In this document: piece by piece, positions 57,336-64,000 of the stretch | Position numbering within the stretch: the first letter of the stretch is position 1 | How the letters are laid out: each line of letters starts with the position of its first letter | Assembly (NCBI RefSeq): GCF_002999335.1 | Contig: NW_020312480.1 | Coordinates: 124,001 to 188,000, forward strand | DNA from: Cyclospora cayetanensis | Lineage: Eukaryota > Apicomplexa > Conoidasida > Eucoccidiorida > Eimeriidae | Direction of reading: 5' to 3' | Length of the DNA: 64,000 bases | The notes under the pieces: model-generated | Database searches by the model: none | What the model was told of the DNA's origin: nothing | What the model saw: the letters and a program-made list of their open reading frames with translations, nothing else | Made by a program: the position numbers and the translations under genes

Positions 57336-59651
57336 CTTCCACCCTGCTTGCCAACGAGCTGCGCAGCGGGGAGCAAGAACGCAATACACCCGAACGCAAT
57401 ACACCCGACACTGTTGCCTTGAGTCTTGCAGTCCACTGCTTCTCCCGCTACACGCACTGCGCTGGGCTTCTCTAAGATGCACCCGGCTCTTGCAGTTTTT
57501 ATCGTCCACAGCTCTATGCCAAGTCTGTGCTCGATGCGGAAATTTCATACGCAGTCATCAGGCAGTGTCGGCCTTCATCATGATACGAGACAGCCGAGCG
57601 GCATTGCGCTCTGGCAGACGCGCTCGGGTGGGGTTGTGCGGCGTAAAGTTTACGTGGGCCTCAACCCCTGGCTAGCAGTCCTCAAACGCATTTGATTTTT
57701 AGGTTTAGTGTATCGCAGTTGCGGTGCGTTGCTGCCTTTTTCTGGCGCTGCCATGCTGTTTTGGTACGTGAGAAGGGAGTCCTGAGATCTACGACAGTCC
57801 TGAGCTGTAATCAACTGAAAGAATCTCTCTTGTGCTCGCTCTAGGCGGCTAAACCCCTAGGGGTGGGAGCAGCGCGCGGTGTGTGTCTTCCTGTCGAGAA
57901 GGAAGCGGCACTCGCGCCAGCTTCACGCGTTGCAAGGGACGGTAGCACTCGGCGGGGGATCAGCGGCTACGAGGAACTTGCAACGGCACAGCCTACGCGT
58001 CTGCGCAAGCACTTTCGTCTGCGCTGCCAGGCCTGTACGTGTGGAGGGCGTGTGTCTCTCTGTGTGGGGGTTCGCAGTCTACGCTTTAGGTGAAGGGTGC
58101 GCCGTGGAGGGAGTGCCTCCGTGTGTAGAGTGTCTTTAAAAGCGCCAGGAGTCGGGGTGCATGCATAGATATCCTTCTGCGCCTTACGCATGTGAGTGGT
58201 GCGCGGGGGGGCGGGGGACGGGGGTTGCTGCCAAGAGGCGCAGAAGGAGCGCCCAATACAAGGCTGTTCAGTGAAAAAGAGACTCCTTGGGGAAACGTTT
58301 TCCACTGGCAGATAGTACAGCTCACTGGCAATCCTTACGCAGCAGCTTTCATCCATAGGCCGGCAGATGACCAGTCTCGTGAGGAGGGTCAAGGCGCCGG
58401 TTGCTGAAAGTAGCACTTCTCCCGCAGACTTCTGCTGGAAGAAAGCCTTCGAGGCTGCATCCAAACGCTGATTGTCAGTCTTCTTACACGAAGGCATCAA
58501 GACTTACCTCCGCTGCAGCGAAAAAGGCCGCGTGTCACCCCACGTGTGCGCTCGAACCAGCGGTGATCGCTAAGAACCGGCTGCGCAAGAAAGCTCTTTT
58601 ACAGCTTTGCCGGAATCTCCTGGAGCCGTTTTCTTTCTTGCGAGCATATGGACACACTAAGTTGGTTCTTCGTCTTTGACTCTATGGATTTCTTAGAAAA
58701 GAACGGCCTTCAGATAAGGGCTGCTGCAGGTTCTTCAGCAGCAGCAGCGCAGCAGCAGCAGCCGCTGCTGCTGCGCTCGAGAAAGAGAGAGTGACCGTTT
58801 GTCTGCTTCGTGAAGCCTCTCGCCCCCAAAGGCGGTCTCTTTCGTTGCCTATTATTCTTTATTTTCCACAGACTCGCGGTGCTATCTGAGGCAGCACAAT
58901 CCATGAAGCCCCCCTGCGCCTGCCCATGAAAATCCGGCCGGTAGCTGCAGCAGCCTGGGCACAGGCAAATGGCATTGCCCCTTCTTCTAACGACCGCTGC
59001 TAGACAACGAGCTCCTCCGCACGACGATTCCCCACTGCAACACCAATAGAAAATCGGCTGAACTGGGAGAAGAAAGAAGAGTCTGTTGAGAGACGTCGAA
59101 AAAGACTTCTCACGATAGAATCCAGCACGCACGGTCCGCAGCTGCCCTTCGGTTTTTCGCCGCGCGGGGGGGGAGCAGCGGACAAAAGGCACGCGCAGCA
59201 GTCAAAGCCTATTACGACACCACTCTATATATGTCTACAGTCGGCAGCAGCGCACATCGCGCAGGCTAGAGAGGAGCTCGAGACACGCTTCAGCAAGGCT
59301 CGTGGCTGCAGCAGCAGCAGCCACGTATGGCGAGATCCTAGAGGGCCTCCTTCCTTCGAGACTGCTCCGTGGATGCAGCAGAAACAGCATCCGTAGCCGC
59401 TCTGGAGCTTGGTACGGGTGATATATATATACACAGCTCCAAATACTCATGCCCGCACCCGGCAGCAGCAGTCTCGGCTCCAGCCGCAGCGCAGCAAGTA
59501 CAGTTGCAACGGCCTTCGTAGCCAAGAACGCACTCGGCGCTTTGATCCAGGCGAGCACACGAACGTACAAGAGCACCAAAAGCAGTCATCTAAGAAGGGG
59601 GTCCGAAAATTTGCTGCCCCCTCTGCACTTTAGAAGCGCAACTGGAGACCT
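57336..59651. other. interval with possible small minus-strand exons
   Basis: No gene is established. Two minus-strand segments look more coding-like than their surroundings: about 58260-58500 (contains SAGEVLLSATGALTLLTRLV and MDESCCVRIASELYYLPVEN) and about 59235-59330 (TSLAEACLELLSSLRDVRCC, then a stop). They could be exons of one or two small minus-strand genes but order and splicing do not resolve. The rest holds short CAG/GCA runs (58737-58770) and a small TATATATATA run (59420-59432). Confidence 0.3.
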
Positions 59652-59689
59652 CTAGGTTGCACTCAGAGGATCCACACCCACCCGGCAGA

Positions 59690-59822
59690 AGCAGCTGAAG
59701 CAGCAGCTGAAGCAGCTGAAGCAGCAGCTGAAGCAGCAGAAGCAGCAGCTGAAGCAGCAGGAGCAGCAGCAGAAGCAGCAGGAGCAGCAGAAGCAGCAGA
59801 AGCAGCAGGAGCAGCAGCAGCT
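59690..59822 (+). repeat. CAG/AAG/CTG-rich tract just upstream of the hydroxylase ATG
   Basis: Irregular repeats of AAGCAGCAGCTG and GAGCAGCAG. The tract is in frame with the ATG at 59845 and would encode Lys-Gln-Gln-Leu/Glu repeats, but no ATG precedes it in that frame after the TAG at 59652. Either it is 5' untranslated sequence or the protein starts in an unseen upstream exon. Confidence 0.8.
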
Positions 59823-59844
59823 AGAAAGGAGCCGGAAGGGGAAA

Positions 59845-60605
59845 ATGAGCATTCCAAGCTCTTCTTCCTTCAGCGTCTCTAGAGGGGCGAGCACAGCTAC
59901 CGAGCCTGGGAAGCAGCAGCAGCAGCAGCAAGAAGAGCAGCAGCAGAAGCAGCAAGGAAAGCAGCAGCAGCAGCAGCAAGAAAAGCATGAGCAGCAGCAG
60001 CAGAAGCGTGCCTCTGCAGGCAGCCCCTCTCCTGTTCCCCCGCTGCTGAGTAATGCTGCCTCCAGGAGCACCGCTTTCGACAGTTTGCCGCCTTACACCG
60101 ATGTGGTTATTGTGGGAGCAGGACCAACAGGCCTTACGTTAGCGCTGTCTCTTGCACTTCAAGGTGTCTCCTTTGTGCTTCTGGATGCGGCTCCTCATCC
60201 GCCTTCCGAAAGCAGAGCGTTGACAGTTCATGCACGGACCCTGGAAATTCTCGAGGTGCCCTATCGCTTAGTTCCTTGCTGCGCCAGAGTTTCCTCCCGT
60301 GCCTCGTGGGGTGGCAGCTGCTAAATATCCGCACGCTTCAGCGCACATTTGTTTCCACTCTCCAAGGATCCCTTTATTTCCCTGCTCGTACTTTGCGTTT
60401 ACGTACATAAACACATTATCAGTATATTCATGTACATAGGGGTGTCTCTGGCTACACTTCTCTGTGTGATTTTGTGTCTCTCTTGCGACTGGAGGTTTAT
60501 TAGGTCTCTAATCAGCCTTCGCAGAAGCCCGTGTGGTTGATGTACTTCCTGCGGTTGTCTGTGCATGTATGTGTGTGTATGTCTATGTATGCGTGTGTGT
60601 ATGCA

Positions 60606-60636
<31 letters not shown>

Positions 60637-63600
60637 GTGTGTGTGTATGTGTATATGTATGTGTGTGTGTATGTGTGTGTGTGTGTGTGTGTGGATGTGT
60701 GTGTATGTGTATTTATGTGTGTGTGTAGATGTGTGTGTATGTGCATGATTGTGCATTGTGTATGCACATTGTACATTGTGTTTATGCATGAATGTGCATT
60801 GTACATTGTGTATGTACATTGTGTGTGTGCATGAATGTACACTGCGTATGTGCAATGTGCATGCACGTTGTGCATTGTACATTGTGTATGTACACTGCGT
60901 ATGTGCAATGTGCATGCACATTGTGCATTGTACATTGTGTATGTACACTGCGTATGTGCAATGTGCATGCGCATTGTGCTTTGTACATTGTACATTGTGT
61001 ATGTGCAATGTGCATGAATGTGCAATGTGCATGCACATTGTGCATTGCACATTGTGTATGTACACTGCGTATGTGCAATGTGCATGCACATTGTGCATTG
61101 TGCATTGTACACTGTGTATGTGCAATGTGCATGAATGTGGATCGTGCATGCACGTTGTGCATTGTACAAGGTGTATGTACACTGTGTATGTGCATGCATG
61201 CTCTGTGTGCAGGACCTGGGAGTGGCTTCCAGCTTTTTGACCCTGGGGCTTCGCTGCAGGGCTATCGAGCTGTGGGTTAGCGGCAGGAAGGCGCTTTCTG
61301 TCCCTTTGAGTTTGATGGAGTCTGCAGCAGTTCCCGTGCGCGTGCCCCCTTTGAAAGCCTTTGCCTCTCTGGCAGGAGCTCGGGGAGGCGCAGGCGACAG
61401 CTCGGAGACTGCTGCAGCTTGCAGCAGCGGCACACCCTTCCCCTTTGTTCTCATCCTGCCGCAAGCGACAACTTGTCAGATACTGGAGCAGCGCCTCAAT
61501 CAGCTGGGGCACAAGGTGAGGCGCCTGACTGCATGCGTTTTCCGTTTTTATGTGAAAACCGGGTGTATGTACAGCGGTCTGCACGGAAACGGATGCCAAT
61601 ACAGTTGGCAGACGACGCAACAGGGGGGTGCTGCATCTGCACGCCCCCCCATCGCTGCAAGTCATTGCTGCGAGATCCATCCCTACCCCATACCCCTGTC
61701 CTACCACCCCTGTCAATTACACACTCCTCCACGCCCAGCGCTCTAACTGCCAGAATTTCAGTCGGCTCTGCTCCTCCTGCGGCTGCTCTGCTGGGCAGGC
61801 TCTGGCCCGTGCGACAAAGACTTCGCGCTTTCCAAGCGATTTTTTGCACAGAACCACCTGCTGCTCGTTTTTTGTGTATTTTTTTCATGCGGCTATCAGG
61901 TTCATCGGGCCGTTGCCGTGTGGCAGGTCCAAGGCTTCTCCACGGACGAACCTGCCTCCTTCCCCGTCGAGCAGAAGAAGCAGCAGCAAGAGCAGCAGCA
62001 ACAGAAAAGCGTGCAGCAGGAGGCAACAGCAAGAACCCCCTCGCGCGAGGACTCGAGCGGCAGCTCTTTTCGCTCGCCTCACGAAGGTTTGGAGCAAGCG
62101 GATGCTGAAACGCTGGAGGGGCAGCAAACTCCGCAGCAGGATGAGACTCCTCCTCTGCCTCCTCAGCACCAGCAAGAGCAGCAGCAGCAAGAGCAGCAGC
62201 AGCCATCGTTTCCCTTATTTGCGGCCGACGGCGAAACGCCTCGGCAGGAGAGCCCCCCCAATTTGCTGGGCTTCCCAGTGTCAGTACACTTCGGCCGGTA
62301 CAACCCCCGAGGCGCAGCAGCAGCGCCAGGCGAAGAGCTGCCTGTTCGATTTGGCGTAATTTGCTGTAAGTACGTCGTGGGGTGTGACGGCTCGCGATCC
62401 GCAGTGCGGAAGGCAGGAGGTATTTCTTTCGAGGGCAAGATGGATCCACGTTCCTTCTTCGTGGCAGACGTACAAATCACCCCCACTCTGCCCTCCAGCG
62501 GCAGTTCAACTGTCTCCTCTTCCCCCTCCCCCTTGATTGCCGCTGCCGCATCTCCTGCCATGACGACCTCAGCTTCTCCGTCTCCAGAGCCCAACGGAGG
62601 CATTTCCCGCAGACTCTCGTCTGACCTATCTTGCCAGCAAGAGCAGCAGCAACAGCAGCACCAGCAGCGCCCCCCCCCCCTCTTGCCTTTGTCCTCGCTG
62701 CAGCAGCAACCGTCGCTGCCAGAGCAGCAGCAGCAGCAGCAGCAGCATCACTCCCTCGAAGCGGAGAGCTGCCAATGGCTCCCGTGCAGCGGCCTGGCAA
62801 TGCCTGGAGGCGGCTTGTGGGGAGACGGGCTGCTTTCTGGTTTGCGTAGACGCTTGCATGCAGCGGCAGAAGCGGCCCTTGAGCCTGGGGAAGCCGAGAG
62901 AGCGCGTCTCATGGCTTTAGGAAGGCGATCTGCGGCGGGTGACACTGCAGAACTGCACTTCACACCCAAGGGGTTCGCTGTGTGTATCCCCATGTTGATT
63001 TCCTCGTCAGCAGCGGACGTTGGCATTGCAGCGGAAACACGCGGCAGCAACGGCAGCGCCAGCCGACGGCAGCAACTGCTGCTGCAGCAGCGCAGCATTC
63101 GGCCGGTAGAAAATGCGCAGTTTCGCTGGAGGGTTGTCATGGAGAAGCCTTCCTCGGCAGCCAATTCTGTAAGGCCCTCAACCTCGCCGTATACAGACGC
63201 TGCGACAGCCGCTGCTGCCGCGACAGCCGCTGCTGTTGCTGCCGAGGGGGAGAGCGAACGAACGTGCAGTCCAGCAAGGCGGCAAGGAAGTCAGGCGCAG
63301 TGTCAGGCAGAGCTGCTGGAGCAGTTTGAGCGCGTAAGCAGCAATCGGCGGGGTGGGCAAAGACACCTCTTAAGGGATGCAAGACACCCCAAGGTGCAAG
63401 GCGCCTCTGCTTCACACGGCGTCGCCGAGTATTTGTAGCGATAGACGTACAGACATGCATAGATACAGATGTGTAGAAGCCACCAGAGCAGCATCCGCAG
63501 GCTCAGGCTTCTCAAGTGCGAGCTACGGTAGCTGTGGTCTCTGCGAAACTGGGGCAGACGAATCCGCATTGTCGCCTGCTGCTTTCCCTCCCAGGTGTTT

Positions 63601-63756
63601 GTCGGCTGTCGAGTCAGCGAAGTGCATTGGTTCTCAGTCTTCAGAACAGGAGTGCGCATCGCCTCTGCTCTGCGCTGCAAGCGACTGCTCCTTGCGGGAG
63701 ATGCTGCTCACTTGCATCCTCCAGCTCTGGGTCAGGGGATGAATCTTGGCATGCAG
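59845..63756 (+). CDS. FAD-dependent aromatic-ring hydroxylase/monooxygenase (PHBH fold), 4 exons, 3' end beyond window
   Basis: Exons 59845-60255, 61213-61515, 61927-63333 and 63595-63756 all join in phase 0 (761 residues so far). The N-terminus is a Gln-rich leader followed by the dinucleotide-binding fold DVVIVGAGPTGLTLALSLAL and SRALTVHARTLEILE. Exon 2 continues DLGVASSFLTLGLRCRAIEL and ends PQATTCQILEQRLNQLGHK. Exon 3 carries the second FAD signature YVVGCDGSRSAVRKAGGI, then FFVADVQI, and PKGFAVCIPM plus FRWRVVME. Exon 4 gives the third signature LLLAGDAAHLHPPALGQGMN. All three FAD motifs are intact. The substrate is unknown; the pattern resembles PheA/TfdB/MhpA-type hydroxylases more than UbiH/COQ6. 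Gln/Ser/Ala-rich insertions of 50-150 residues separate the conserved blocks and probably form surface loops. The expected helix following GMNLGMQ lies past the last exon seen. Confidence 0.85.
60555..61205. repeat. TG-rich microsatellite followed by 53-bp minisatellite
   Basis: 60555-60750 is mainly GTGTGTAT with a TATATATATATA core. From about 60750 to 61205 there are tandem units of about 53 bp containing TACACTGCGTATGTGCAATG + TGCATGCACATTGTGCATTG (copies begin at 60841, 60894 and 60947, with variants after). The whole tract lies in intron 1 (60256-61212) of the hydroxylase gene and ends just before the acceptor CTCTGTGTGCAG. Confidence 0.9.
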
Positions 63757-64000
63757 GTCAGTGCGCGAAAGCTTCGCTTCGAACGGCTCGTGCTCGAGCA
63801 GTTGGGGGGTGCATGCATGCCTGGCCCTTGGATATAAAATATGTATATCTATATGTACATATGGATATACACATGGATATACACATGGATGATATGCACA
63901 TGGATATGCACGGCTTCAGCGCACCGCTTCGTGAGCAAGCAGCTGAGTGGTACCGCCTCGGCTACTCTCTTCACGCGTTTTCCATCGAGGACATGTGTCC
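63757..64000 (+). other. intron of the hydroxylase gene and possible exon at the window edge
   Basis: After the donor at 63757 (GTCAGTG) comes an ATGGATATACACATGGATAT-type repeat (63838-63915). The last ~90 bases are open in one frame and read SAPLREQAAEWYRLGYSLHA and on to the edge, which looks coding. Its phase after the candidate acceptor GGCTTCAG does not match phase 0 from the previous exon, so it may be a differently spliced exon or another gene. Confidence 0.3.

Noticed and set aside
60399..61716. 351- and 377-codon minus frames rich in His, Thr and Cys
   Set aside because: They are created by the TG-rich and 53-bp repeats in the hydroxylase intron.

Overview
The window is nuclear DNA from a protist that looks coccidian, most likely Eimeria-like (Apicomplexa). 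The basis is the split genes, the CAG/CTG trinucleotide runs in both coding and non-coding DNA at the right-hand end (long Gln, Ala and Leu runs in proteins), and a calcium-dependent-protein-kinase architecture typical of the phylum. The species call is an inference. I found no rRNA, tRNA, CRISPR or bacterial operon. Genes were rebuilt by joining exons at splice sites whose phases agree, using conserved protein motifs as a guide.

Left part (1-46 kb, repeat-poor, long gene-free gaps). A SNF1/AMPK-type kinase with a very long C-terminal tail lies at 1499-8406 (+). A 5 kb gap holds an imperfect inverted repeat. Next come a 235-residue hypothetical protein (13538-14245, -), a multi-exon coiled-coil/Ser-Arg-rich protein (17092-20271, -), a beta-strand-rich unknown protein with introns of 54 and 58 bp (21599-23516, +), and a topoisomerase III gene cut into at least 28 small exons (25030-33004, -). 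After another 5 kb gap there is a 13-exon CDPK-like gene (37884-42602, +) whose kinase domain has lost key catalytic residues and whose EF-hands are mostly degenerate.

Right part (46-64 kb, repeat-rich, dense). A giant Ala/Leu/Gln-rich helical (TPR-like) protein runs leftward from at least 51.4 kb to 46.3 kb. Its introns or 5' region carry a CT minisatellite and a GTGTATTTAAATGTGAAT minisatellite. Diverging from it is a 1.1-kilo-residue protein with weak likeness to cohesion factor DCC1 (53.85-57.3 kb, +). The last gene is an FAD-dependent aromatic-ring hydroxylase (59.8 kb to beyond 63.76 kb, +), interrupted by Gln-rich insertions and a TG-rich minisatellite intron.

Functional links are limited. 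Topoisomerase III and the DCC1-like protein both point to chromosome maintenance. The AMPK-type kinase and the pseudo-CDPK are signalling proteins. No operon-like organisation is expected. The strongest leads are the CDPK-shaped pseudokinase, recurrent GC-AG introns, the possible beta-barrel protein, and the sharp repeat-poor/repeat-rich boundary near 46 kb.
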